This document shows, piece after piece, positions 31,659 to 39,424 of a stretch of DNA of 47,899 bases. A program made the position numbers and the translations under genes. The notes under the pieces were generated by a model. The model had not been told where the DNA came from, did no database searches, and worked only from the letters and a program-made list of their open reading frames with translations. This stretch comes from JAAYZQ01 sp034428935 (lineage in GTDB: Bacteria > Chloroflexota > Anaerolineae > JAAYZQ01). How positions within the stretch are numbered: position 1 is the stretch's first letter; each line of letters starts with the position of its first letter. Location: positions 1 through 47,899 of the forward strand of contig DAOUHB010000231.1 in the NCBI GenBank assembly GCA_034428935.1, read 5' to 3'.

Positions 31659-33290
31659 CTAGGCGCCCAACAGGACGCGGCTCTCTTCGAGCTTCTCACC
31701 GGCCCACTGCAGGGCCAGGCGCATAAAGGTCCGGGTCACGGTGATGGCCGTGAACATATTGATAACCACACCCAGGGCCAGGGTAACGGCAAAGCCCTTG
31801 ACCGTGCCCGCGCCAAAGGTCGAGCCAAAGTAGAACAGGATGGCGCAGGTGATCAGCGTCGAGATGTTCGAGTCGCGGATGGAGGTCCACGCCCGGCTGA
31901 AGCCCGCCTCCATCGCCGAGGCCAGGCTGCGCCCGGCACGCAGCTCCTCCTTCATCCGTTCGAACACGAGAATGTTGGCGTCGACGGCCATGCCCGTGGA
32001 GAGGATAAAGCCGGTGATGGCCGGCAGGGTCAGGGTGACGCCCATGAAGCCGGCGGCCATCAGGCCAAAGGTCACCACGAGCAGGACACCGCCCAGGGCC
32101 AGCGGCCAGACGTCCCGCCGGTCGAGCAAGTAGCTGATGATCAACAGCAGGCTGATAACCAGCAGGATGGGCCAGCCCACCTTGTAGACGGCCAGGTTGA
32201 GGAGGCCGTAGAGGATCAGGGCCAGGTCGGCCAGGAGCCCCGGCAACCGGTAGTAGATGAGCATGAACAGCAGGACGATGCCCAGCCCGACGATCCCGGC
32301 CTGCATGCTGCGCTGCACCGAGTCCTGGCCCAGGGTCGGGCCGATGGTGCGCGTGGTTTCCACGCGGAGGGGCACGGGCAGCGAGCCGTAGCGAAGCTGG
32401 ATGACCAACTGCTGGGCGCTTTCCAGGGTAAAGCTGCCCCGGATCACGGCGCGCCCCTCGGGGATGGCCGTCTCGATGACGGGGCTGGAGATCACTTCCT
32501 TATCCAGGACGATGGCCAGGTAGGTGTTGATGTTCTGCGCGGTATAGGTCTGAAAGATCTGGGCGCCCTCGTCGGTCATCTCCAGGCCGATGAGGAACTC
32601 GCCCGTCTGCTCGTCGCGCTGCACGTAGGCCGACTGCAGGTGCTGGCCCGTGAGCACGGTCGCAAACACGGTGTCGGTGACCACCGGCCGGTCGTCGGGC
32701 GGCGGGGCCGTCTCTTCGCCCGCGGCAGCGTCTCCCGTCTCGTCTTCCGTGGGCGTAACCGCCTCCGTGGGAGGCTCGATCTCGAGGGTGGAGGTGGGGG
32801 TACCCGTGGCGGGCGTCTCGCCATCCGTGCTGTGGGTTTCGGCGCCCTGCGAGGCGAGCTGCGGATAGGTGGTCTGGACCACGGTCATGGGCGGCAGGTA
32901 GCGGGTGCCGGCGTCGACGAACTCGAGGAGGCCGGTCTCGCGAATGGTGGCGATGGCCTCGTCTGGATCCTGGATGCCGGGCAGCTCGACGATGATCCGC
33001 TGCTCACCCTGGGTCTGGACCAGGGGCTCCACGACGCCCAGGGCGTTGACGCGGTTCTCGATGATGGACGCCGCCACGCTGAGGGCACCCGGCTCCAGAT
33101 CCGCACTCGACTCTACGTCAGCCTGGAGCAGGACCTGCAAACCACCTTGTAGGTCCAGGCCCTGGCGAATCCGAAAGTCCTGTTGCAGGGGCCCAATGTG
33201 CAATCCGGGGCTGTTGGGCAGGTCCACGTACACGGCAATGATCGCCAGGATGAGGATTGCGATCATGAGGACATTATTTCTCGTTCTCAT
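31659..33290 (-). CDS. secD: Protein translocase subunit SecD
   Basis: 543 residues. TM1 (about 7-23), QGLDLQGGLQVLLQADV, the P1 head domain, and the C-terminal RND-like membrane half with LGQDSVQRSMQAGIVGLGIVLLFMLIYYRLPGLLADLALILYG, LPAITGFILSTGMAVDANILVFERMKEELRAG and GTVKGFAVTLALGVVINMFTAITVTR. Residues about 143-202 are a Thr/Pro/Glu-rich insert (GTPTSTLEIEPP, EAVTPTEDETGD) within the extracytoplasmic head, not usual for SecD. The ATG at 33290 leads straight into TM1; a longer frame to 33362 runs through the promoter and is rejected. Confidence 0.95.
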   Translation of the reverse strand: MRTRNNVLMIAILILAIIAVYVDLPNSPGLHIGPLQQDFRIRQGLDLQGGLQVLLQADVESSADLEPGALSVAASIIENRVNALGVVEPLVQTQGEQRIIVELPGIQDPDEAIATIRETGLLEFVDAGTRYLPPMTVVQTTYPQLASQGAETHSTDGETPATGTPTSTLEIEPPTEAVTPTEDETGDAAAGEETAPPPDDRPVVTDTVFATVLTGQHLQSAYVQRDEQTGEFLIGLEMTDEGAQIFQTYTAQNINTYLAIVLDKEVISSPVIETAIPEGRAVIRGSFTLESAQQLVIQLRYGSLPVPLRVETTRTIGPTLGQDSVQRSMQAGIVGLGIVLLFMLIYYRLPGLLADLALILYGLLNLAVYKVGWPILLVISLLLIISYLLDRRDVWPLALGGVLLVVTFGLMAAGFMGVTLTLPAITGFILSTGMAVDANILVFERMKEELRAGRSLASAMEAGFSRAWTSIRDSNISTLITCAILFYFGSTFGAGTVKGFAVTLALGVVINMFTAITVTRTFMRLALQWAGEKLEESRVLLGA

Positions 33291-33350
33291 ATCTCTTCTG
33301 CGCTTCCTCCAATGGTTCGCTCGCAGGCTCGAGTTCTTGCAAACGAACGG

Positions 33351-33379
33351 ATTATACTTCATGGGTGGTTATCTGTCAA
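33351..33379 (-). promoter_or_regulatory. Consensus promoter of the secDF operon
   Basis: Minus strand: perfect TTGACA (33379-33374), 17-bp spacer, perfect TATAAT (33356-33351). It drives secD-secF and probably the two genes after them, with a leader of about 55 bases. Confidence 0.9.
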
Positions 33380-33394
33380 ACCCACTTGACAGAT
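33371..33394. promoter_or_regulatory. Inverted repeat joining two divergent -35 boxes
   Basis: ATCTGTCAA (33371-33379) and TTGACAGAT (33386-33394) form a perfect 9-bp inverted repeat around six bases. Each arm contains the -35 of one of the two divergent promoters. Confidence 0.85.
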
Positions 33395-33414
33395 ACGTGA
33401 AAGTCGGATATAAT
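33386..33414 (+). promoter_or_regulatory. Consensus promoter of the T-box-methyltransferase-valS operon
   Basis: Perfect TTGACA (33386-33391), 17-bp spacer, perfect TATAAT (33409-33414). Transcription should start near 33421, at the beginning of the T-box leader. Confidence 0.92.
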
Positions 33415-33420
33415 TTCGCC

Positions 33421-33773
33421 CAACAGCGGGGGGCCGGGCGTCTGTTGCCGGGCTCGCCCCGACCGATATCGACATAGGCAAAACAAAGCGACGAGCAGGA
33501 GGAGTAGGCGGACGGGCCCTGGTGAACGACTGGGCAGAGAGGGGGGTCACCGGCTGCAAGCCCCCTACAGTAGCCATCCGCCGAAGGTCGCCTGGGAGCT
33601 GGCTGGTTGAAGGTCGAGTGCCGCGTAGATCAGCACGGGCAGGCCCGTTAACGCCTTAGAGTGAGCGGTCGGCGAAAGACCGGGCTGGTGGCTGCAGGCC
33701 GGAGCCGAGCGCTAAGCAGGGTGGTACCGCGAGAGGTGTCCCTTTCGTCCTTGTCGGCGAAAGGGCTTTTTTT
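33421..33773 (+). promoter_or_regulatory. T-box riboswitch leader, valine-specific
   Basis: The untranslated leader carries the T-box core AGGGTGGTACCGCG (33718-33731), whose TGGT bulge fits a tRNA with an ACCA end. Upstream are a Stem I region with AGAGAG (about 33537-33542) and a GGCTGCAAGCC-like distal part. Near the base of Stem I is GAAGGTCGCCTGGGAG, where GTC (33587-33589) is the likely specifier codon, read by tRNA-Val(GAC). A terminator follows (33740-33773). Uncharged tRNA-Val would stabilise the antiterminator and allow read-through. The specifier agrees with valS downstream, but a methyltransferase gene lies between. Confidence 0.93.
33740..33773 (+). terminator. T-box-controlled intrinsic terminator
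   Basis: CCCTTTCG (33740-33747) pairs with CGAAAGGG (33758-33765) and is followed by C and seven T residues (33767-33773). The left arm adjoins the T-box sequence, so it competes with the antiterminator. Confidence 0.93.
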
Positions 33774-33798
33774 ATACGTATCACCTCAATCATTCGGG

Positions 33799-33870
33799 GT
33801 AGGGGCAGGTCTTGCACCTGCCCAACAGGGCGACCGCAAGGGTTGGGCAACCGCAAGGGTTCGCCCCTAC
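33799..33870 (+). repeat. Dispersed hairpin repeat, copy B (72 bp)
   Basis: Ends are GTAGGGGC and GCCCCTAC (8-bp inverted termini). Inside, GGGCAGGT-CTTGC-ACCTGCCC forms a perfect hairpin (33803-33823), followed by two tandem GGGCRACCGCAAGGGTT units. It is over 90 percent identical by eye to copy A at 14689-14759. It lies between the T-box terminator and the methyltransferase start. The loop CTTGC of the first hairpin is complementary to the GCAAG of the others. Confidence 0.85.
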
Positions 33871-33885
33871 AGTGCGAGAAGAGTA

Positions 33886-34647
33886 ATGAGCTGGTGGGAG
33901 ACGTACTTCGGAGATCTATACCTGCGGCTGTTCGCCACAAAGGTGACGCCGGAAGGGACCGATCAGGAGGTGGCCGGGGTCCTGGCGCTCCTCGATCCCA
34001 GGCCTGGCGCCCGCATCCTGGACCTGGGCTGCGGCCAGGGCCGCCACGCCGTGATCCTGGCGCGCCTGGGCTACAGCGTCGCCGGCCTCGATCGCTCGGC
34101 AGTTCTCCTGGGCCGGGCGCGGGAGGCCGCCCGGGAAGCCACGGACAAGGCCGCGTGGGTCCTGGGCGACATGCGCTTCCTGCCCTTCGGGCAAGAGTTC
34201 GATGCCTGTGTCAGCCTGTTCACCAGCTTCGGATACTTTGACGAGGCCGAAAACGAGGGGGTGCTGCGCCAGATCTGTGGCATCCTGCGGCCGGGTGGCG
34301 CCCTGTTCCTGGACCTGCCGAACCGCGACCGCCAGGCGCATGGTGGCGAGCTCCGTCCGGCGTCGTCGCAGAGGTACGGCGAGGCAACCATCCTGGAAGA
34401 GACGCACTTTGACCCGGTGACCAGCCGCTGTACGACCACGTACACGTGGCTGGAGGACGGGCGGGCCGAGAGCATCACCCACTCGGTGCGCCACTACGCC
34501 GCACCCGAAATAACGGCCATGCTGCGGCGTGCAGACCTGGAGCCCCTGGCTCTCTATGGCGACGTGGACGGCAGCCCGTATACTGCCGGAAGCAAGCGAC
34601 TGATCGTCGTGGCCAGGAAAGGAGGTGGTGACGATGGACGACGCTGA
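33886..34647 (+). CDS. SAM-dependent methyltransferase in the T-box operon
   Basis: 253 residues. After SWWETYFGDLYLRLF come motif I ARILDLGCGQGRHAVILARLGYSVAGLDRSAVLL, DMRFLPFGQEFDACVSLFTSFGYFDEAENEGVL and a core strand LRPGGALFLDLPNRDR. The fold is class I (Methyltransf_11/25); the C-terminal beta extension (THFDPVTSRCTTTYTWLEDG) is shared with uncharacterised methyltransferases. The substrate is unknown. The ATG at 33886 follows GAGAAGAG; an open frame to 33661 passes through the T-box and repeat and is not coding. It is the first gene under the valine T-box and ends just before valS, so it should respond to valine starvation. Confidence 0.87.
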   Translation: MSWWETYFGDLYLRLFATKVTPEGTDQEVAGVLALLDPRPGARILDLGCGQGRHAVILARLGYSVAGLDRSAVLLGRAREAAREATDKAAWVLGDMRFLPFGQEFDACVSLFTSFGYFDEAENEGVLRQICGILRPGGALFLDLPNRDRQAHGGELRPASSQRYGEATILEETHFDPVTSRCTTTYTWLEDGRAESITHSVRHYAAPEITAMLRRADLEPLALYGDVDGSPYTAGSKRLIVVARKGGGDDGRR

Positions 34648-34708
34648 CGTTAACGTCCAGAAAGCGTCTGTCGGCCTATCGGCCCAACCTCTTGGGAAAG
34701 GAACGAAA

Positions 34709-37465
34709 ATGAACCAAAGGACAACTACAGACATGGACAAAACCTACGATCCTGACACCACCGAGCGTCGCTTGTACGAGTGGTGGGAGTCGAAGGGGTA
34801 CTTCAGGCCCGAGACTCTCCTGGCAACAGGGCTGGCCCGGGCCGATGGCCCGGCGTGGTGCATCACCATGCCGCCGCCCAACGTCACCGGCGCGCTGCAC
34901 CTGGGCCACGCCATGACCGCCGCCGTCGAGGACCTGATGACGCGCTACTATCGCATGCGGGGCTACGAGGCGCTCTACCTGCCGGGCAGCGACCACGCCG
35001 GCATCGCCACCCAGAACGTGGTGGAGCGCGAGCTTGCCCGGCAGGGCATCACGCGCCAGGACCTGGGGCGCGAGCGGTTCGTGGAAAAGGTCTGGGAGTG
35101 GAAGGACATCTATCACGCGCGCATCACCCAGCAGCACAAGCGCCTGGGCGTGAGCTGTGATTGGGAGCGGGAGCGCTTTACCCTGGACAACGGCCTGAGC
35201 CGGGCCGTGCGCACCGCCTTTGTGCGTCTCTACGAGAAGGGGCTCATCTATCGCGGCGCCTACCTGGTGAACTGGTGCCCGCGCTGCGAGAGCGCCATCT
35301 CGGACCTGGAGGCCATCGCCCAGGAGCACGACGACCACCTGTGGACCATACGCTACCCCATCGTGAACGACGACTGGCAGGGGCCCGAGCACCCGTGGGG
35401 CAGCGGACGCTGGGCCGAGGGTGCCACCGAGTTCATCGAGATGGCCACCGCCCGGCCCGAGACCATCATGGGCGACGTGGCCGTGGCGACCCACAAGGGG
35501 CACGAGCGCTTTGCGCGCCTCATCGGCCGCACGGCGGTCCTGCCCATCATGGGCCGGCGCATCCCCATCCTGGCCGACGAGTTCGTCGATCCGGAGTTTG
35601 GGACGGGGGCGGTCAAGATCACGCCCGCCCACGATCCCGACGACTACGAGGTGGGGCTGCGCCACGGGCTGGAGGCCATCACGGTCCTGACCGACACCGC
35701 CACGATGAACGAGCTGGCGGGCCCCTACGAGGGCATGGACCGCTACGAGGCCCGCGACGCCGTGGTCCGCGACTTTGAGAAGGAGGGGCTGCTGGTCAAG
35801 GTGGAGCCCTATCACCACAGCGTCGACCACTGCCAGCGCTGCGATACCGTGGTCGAGCCGCGCATCAGCACCCAGTGGTTCCTGAACGTGAAGCCGCTGG
35901 CCGAGGCGGCCATCGACGCCGTGCGCCGGGGCGAGACGACCATCATCCCTGAACGGGAGGAGCGCCGCTTTTACAACTGGATGGAAAACATCCGCCCGTG
36001 GTGCATCAGCCGCCAGCTCTGGTGGGGCCACCGCATCCCGGTCTGGTACTGCGACAACTGCGGCCAGCAGACGTGCCAGATGGAGGACCCGACCCGCTGC
36101 GCCCACTGCGGCAGCGACCAGATCGGCCAGGACCCGGACGTCCTGGACACCTGGTTCAGCTCCGGGCTGTGGCCCTTTAGCACCCTGGGCTGGCCCGACG
36201 ACACCCACGACATGCGGCGCTTTTACCCGACCGACATGCGCGAGACCGGCTATGACATCCTGTTCTTCTGGGTGGCGCGCGAGATGATGCTGGGCATCGA
36301 GATGACGGGCCAGGCGCCCTACAAGACGGTCTACCTGCACGGGCTGGTCAGGAACGAAACGGGCAAAAAGATCAGCAAGTCCATGGAGAACATCGAGGAG
36401 TATGACCCGCTAAAGCTTATCGACCGCATCGGCGCCGACGCCCTGCGCTACACGCTCCTCACCAGCTCCACGCCGGGCAGCGACATGAACCTGGACCCGC
36501 GGCGCCTGGAGGGGGCGCGGAACTTTACCAACAAGATCTGGAACGCGGCCCGCTTTGTCATCTCTAACCTGCAATCCGCGCCGGCCCCCGGGCAGGCGGG
36601 ACCGGCCGAGCTGCCAGACCGCTGGATCGTGTCGCGGCTCAACCGGGTCATCGGCGAGGTGACCGCCCTGTTTGACAGCTTCCAGTATGGGGAGGCCGGG
36701 CGGCGCATCAACGACTTTTTGTGGAACGAGTTCTGCGACTGGTATATCGAGGCCTGCAAGATCCGGCTCTACGGCGACGACCCCGCGGCCCGGGCCAGGG
36801 CGCAGGCCACCCTGGTGCGCGTCCTGGACGGCGGCCTGCGGCTGCTGCATCCCTACATGCCCTTTGTCACCGAAGAGATCTGGCAGTACCTGAAGGCGGC
36901 CTGGCCGGAGGGCGAGGGGTGGCCCGAAGCTCTCATCATCGCCCCCTGGCCCGAGGCCGCCGAGGGCGAGATCGACGAGGAGGCCGAGGGCGGCATGGCG
37001 CTGCTCATGGACCTCATCCGCCAGATCCGCAACGCCCGGGCCGAGTACGAGGTGACGCCCGGCCGGCCCATCGCGGCAATCATCAGCGCCGGCGACCGCC
37101 TGCCAGAGCTGGAGGCGCAGCGGCGGCTCCTCGCCTTCCTGGGCAGGGTGGACGATGCCCAGTTGACGCTGGCCTCGACGCTGGCCGAGAAGCCGCGCCA
37201 GGCCGTGGCCCTGGTGGCCCCCGACGGGGTGGAGGCCTACCTGCCCCTGGCCGGCCTGGTGGACCTGGAGCAAGAGACGGCCCGCCTGCAAAAGGCCCTG
37301 GACGAGACGCGGCAAGAGATCCGGCGCGCCCAGGGGATGCTGGCCAACGAATCGTTCACGTCCAAGGCGCCCGCCCACGTGGTCCAGCAGCAGCGCGACC
37401 GCCTGGCGGAGCAGCAAGAGCGCCAGTCCCGCCTGGAGGCGCGGCTGCAAGCCCTGGAGGGCTGA
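34709..37465 (+). CDS. valS: Valyl-tRNA synthetase
   Basis: 918 residues, standard for bacterial ValRS. KTYDPDTTERRLYEWWESKGYF opens the core; the HIGH motif is PPNVTGALHLGH (about 63-66); the editing domain (about 200-420) includes TARPETIMGDVAVATH and GTGAVKITPAHDPDDYEVG; zinc cysteines are WCPRC and YCDNC/CAHC; the KMSKS motif is KKISKS (about 553-558). The anticodon domain and a C-terminal coiled-coil arm (about 850-918, LEQETARLQKALDETRQEI) complete it. I use ATG 34709 (AAAGGA upstream); ATG 34634, overlapping the methyltransferase end, has the stronger site AAAGGAGGT and would add 25 unconserved residues. Confidence 0.95.
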   Translation: MNQRTTTDMDKTYDPDTTERRLYEWWESKGYFRPETLLATGLARADGPAWCITMPPPNVTGALHLGHAMTAAVEDLMTRYYRMRGYEALYLPGSDHAGIATQNVVERELARQGITRQDLGRERFVEKVWEWKDIYHARITQQHKRLGVSCDWERERFTLDNGLSRAVRTAFVRLYEKGLIYRGAYLVNWCPRCESAISDLEAIAQEHDDHLWTIRYPIVNDDWQGPEHPWGSGRWAEGATEFIEMATARPETIMGDVAVATHKGHERFARLIGRTAVLPIMGRRIPILADEFVDPEFGTGAVKITPAHDPDDYEVGLRHGLEAITVLTDTATMNELAGPYEGMDRYEARDAVVRDFEKEGLLVKVEPYHHSVDHCQRCDTVVEPRISTQWFLNVKPLAEAAIDAVRRGETTIIPEREERRFYNWMENIRPWCISRQLWWGHRIPVWYCDNCGQQTCQMEDPTRCAHCGSDQIGQDPDVLDTWFSSGLWPFSTLGWPDDTHDMRRFYPTDMRETGYDILFFWVAREMMLGIEMTGQAPYKTVYLHGLVRNETGKKISKSMENIEEYDPLKLIDRIGADALRYTLLTSSTPGSDMNLDPRRLEGARNFTNKIWNAARFVISNLQSAPAPGQAGPAELPDRWIVSRLNRVIGEVTALFDSFQYGEAGRRINDFLWNEFCDWYIEACKIRLYGDDPAARARAQATLVRVLDGGLRLLHPYMPFVTEEIWQYLKAAWPEGEGWPEALIIAPWPEAAEGEIDEEAEGGMALLMDLIRQIRNARAEYEVTPGRPIAAIISAGDRLPELEAQRRLLAFLGRVDDAQLTLASTLAEKPRQAVALVAPDGVEAYLPLAGLVDLEQETARLQKALDETRQEIRRAQGMLANESFTSKAPAHVVQQQRDRLAEQQERQSRLEARLQALEG

Positions 37466-37477
37466 GCCACAAACCGC

Positions 37478-37511
37478 CGAGGCCCCACCATCCCGGTGGG
37501 GCCTCGTTTTT
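37478..37511 (+). terminator. Intrinsic terminator of the valS transcript
   Basis: A perfect 12-bp stem, CGAGGCCCCACC (37478-37489) with GGTGGGGCCTCG (37495-37506), a five-base loop, and TTTTT. It is 13 bp after the valS stop, between the convergent valS and dnaA genes. Confidence 0.93.
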
Positions 37512-37531
37512 CCCTCCCTGGAAGCGGCCGG

Positions 37532-38932
37532 CTAGCCCTTGCTGTCGGAGAGCGACTCCTTGATGGTCAGCCAGTTGCGCCGCAGATCCTCGTCGCTCTC
37601 GATCTGGGCACCAATCTTCTCACAGCCGTGCAGCACGGTCGTGTGATCTCGCCCGCCCAGCAGCGCGCCTATCTTTGGCAGGGACGTCTCGGTCACCTCG
37701 CGGATGAGGTACATGCACAATTGCCGCGGGACCGACACCTGGCGGCGGCGGCTTGGGCCTGTCAGGTCCTCTTCCTCGAGGCCATAGTGCCTGGCGACGG
37801 TGGTCAGGATACGCTCGGGCGATGGAACCGCGCTGCGGGCCATGATTCGATCCAGGGCTGCGTGCGCCACCTCCAGGTCGAGGGGCGTCCGGAACAGGCG
37901 CGCGCGAGCCACGACGCAGTTAAAGGCCCCCTCCAGCTCGCGGACGCTGCCCGGGACCTTGCGCGCCACAAAGGCCAGGACATCGTCGCTGGCGTAGACG
38001 CCCGCCGCCTCGGCCTTGGCGCGGAGGATGGCCATGCGCGTCTCGAAATCGGGTGGCTGCACGTCGGCGATGAGCCCCCAGCCCAGGCGCGAGCGCAGCC
38101 GGTCCTCCAGGGCCGATAGGGCCCGGGGCGGCCGGTCGCAGGAGAGAACGATCTGCTTGCCCGTGCTGTGGAGGGCGTTGAACGTGTGAAAGAACTCTTC
38201 CTGGGTGCGCTCCTTGCCGATAAAGAACTGCACGTCGTCGAGGAGGAGCAGGTCGTTGTTCCGGTACTTGGCCCGAAACCGCTTCGTCCGCTGCCCGCGG
38301 ATGGCGGTGATGAGGTCGTTGGTAAAAGTCTCCGACGAGGTATAGAGCACGGACAGGCCCCGCTTTACCGCCTCGTGCCCCAGGGCGTGGAGCAGGTGCG
38401 TCTTGCCCAGCCCGGCGCCGCCATAGATGAACAGCGGGTTGTAGGCGTGGGCCGGGTTTTCGGCGACGGCCAGCGAAGCCGAATGGGCCAGGCGATTGCT
38501 GGCGGCGACGACAAAGCTGTCAAAGGTATAACGGGGATTCAACACGCAGGAGGGGCGGCCGTTGCCTTCCGGCGAGGGCCTGTCCTCCGCATCCTCTTCG
38601 TCGTGGACCTGCTCAGGCACCAGGGTGAGATAATCTCCGTTTCCCGGACCACTGGCGGTAAAGATGACCTGAACATTGGGGCCGGCGTGCCGCTCCAGGG
38701 TGCCCTTGATGGACGGCAGGAGCCGGTTCTGCAGCCAATCGACGGCGTAGGCATGGCGCACGTGGACGGTAAACACATCTTCCTGGCAAGCGATGACCTC
38801 GGTCCCGCGCAACCAGGTATCAAAGGTGGCGCGTGTCATCTGCAATTCCAGTTCTCCCAGGGCGGCCTGCCACTGCTTTTTTGCGGCCCCGAGTGCCCTA
38901 TCCGGTGTCAAGTCCAGATCCTTGGAACCCAA
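37532..38932 (-). CDS. dnaA: Chromosomal replication initiator DnaA
   Basis: About 466 residues from the start chosen. Domain I: WQAALGELELQMTRATFDTWLRGTE. A variable acidic linker follows, then the AAA+ domain with NPRYTFDSFVVAASNRLAH, Walker A YGGAGLGKTH (about 171-178), Walker B LLLLDDVQFF, and SCDRPPRALSALEDRLRSRLGWGLIADVQPPDFETR. Domain IV carries the signature LGGRDHTTVLHGCEKI. No ATG lies near the expected N-terminus; TTG at 38932 with GGGGGA upstream fits the family, while ATG 39067 would add 45 unconserved residues. dnaN, recF and gyrB are not neighbours. It converges on valS. Confidence 0.93.
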   Translation of the reverse strand: MGSKDLDLTPDRALGAAKKQWQAALGELELQMTRATFDTWLRGTEVIACQEDVFTVHVRHAYAVDWLQNRLLPSIKGTLERHAGPNVQVIFTASGPGNGDYLTLVPEQVHDEEDAEDRPSPEGNGRPSCVLNPRYTFDSFVVAASNRLAHSASLAVAENPAHAYNPLFIYGGAGLGKTHLLHALGHEAVKRGLSVLYTSSETFTNDLITAIRGQRTKRFRAKYRNNDLLLLDDVQFFIGKERTQEEFFHTFNALHSTGKQIVLSCDRPPRALSALEDRLRSRLGWGLIADVQPPDFETRMAILRAKAEAAGVYASDDVLAFVARKVPGSVRELEGAFNCVVARARLFRTPLDLEVAHAALDRIMARSAVPSPERILTTVARHYGLEEEDLTGPSRRRQVSVPRQLCMYLIREVTETSLPKIGALLGGRDHTTVLHGCEKIGAQIESDEDLRRNWLTIKESLSDSKG

Positions 38933-39424
38933 CGCGTCCCCCGTGATAACCGTGTTCTTGCGCGCCCAAGCAGGCCGTCTGGCCCTCAGGCGCAGTGCCA
39001 GGCACCCAGTCTTGTGTGCAGCTCCGTGCACTATGAGCCGGTCATACCGGCTTGATGCTGACGACATATGATGGACTGTGAGGTAGAGGAAAGTGAAGGC
39101 AATTTATAGGGGTAACAGGCCAGAACGCCACACCCGCTTGGAAGTTGTCGCGGTGCACTTCTGGCCGGCAACGACATCTTTGTCGCGTGAGGCCGGCAAG
39201 ATGTGTCCTCCTCCCCCTCTGCTACAGTCCACAGCCATTGTAGCAAAGACCGGGGTTTCGCGCAAGGGCCAGTCGCGCCCCGACGGGCGGATAGTCGTTG
39301 GTGCAAAACCGCGGGCAATCCAGATCTAGGGCGGCGGGAGTTTCGGCGCGCTATATCTTGTGTGCTGAATCCGCCCGTCCGGACCTAATCTTAAGATTTC
39401 GGCTCTACCCGGATTTAATTCAGC
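38933..39424. other. Intergenic region upstream of dnaA (492 bp), no gene seen
   Basis: No coding frame with family resemblance. It holds a 7-bp palindrome (39036-39052), a GGCCAGAA/TTCTGGCC inverted repeat (39118-39125 and 39159-39166) and two direct copies of GGCCGGCAA (about 39163 and 39192). TATAAA on the minus strand near 39105 is a possible dnaA -10 without a good -35. I looked for TTATCCACA-type DnaA boxes on both strands and found none better than six of nine, so this is not recognisably oriC. GC content falls toward 39330-39424. Confidence 0.6.
39036..39052. promoter_or_regulatory. Palindromic site upstream of dnaA
   Basis: AGCCGGT-CAT-ACCGGCT, a perfect 7-bp inverted repeat around three bases, about 105 bp before the dnaA start. 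It has the shape of a dimeric repressor site or a small RNA hairpin. Confidence 0.45.

Noticed and set aside
33291..33362. N-terminal extension of SecD to 33362
   Set aside because: It covers the TATAAT element of the secD promoter and adds residues not found before TM1 in the family.
33661..33885. N-terminal extension of the T-box methyltransferase
   Set aside because: The frame runs through the T-box core, the terminator and the dispersed repeat, so it is leader RNA, not coding.
38933..39424. oriC next to dnaA
   Set aside because: No cluster of TTATCCACA-like boxes and no AT-rich unwinding element with tandem repeats was found.
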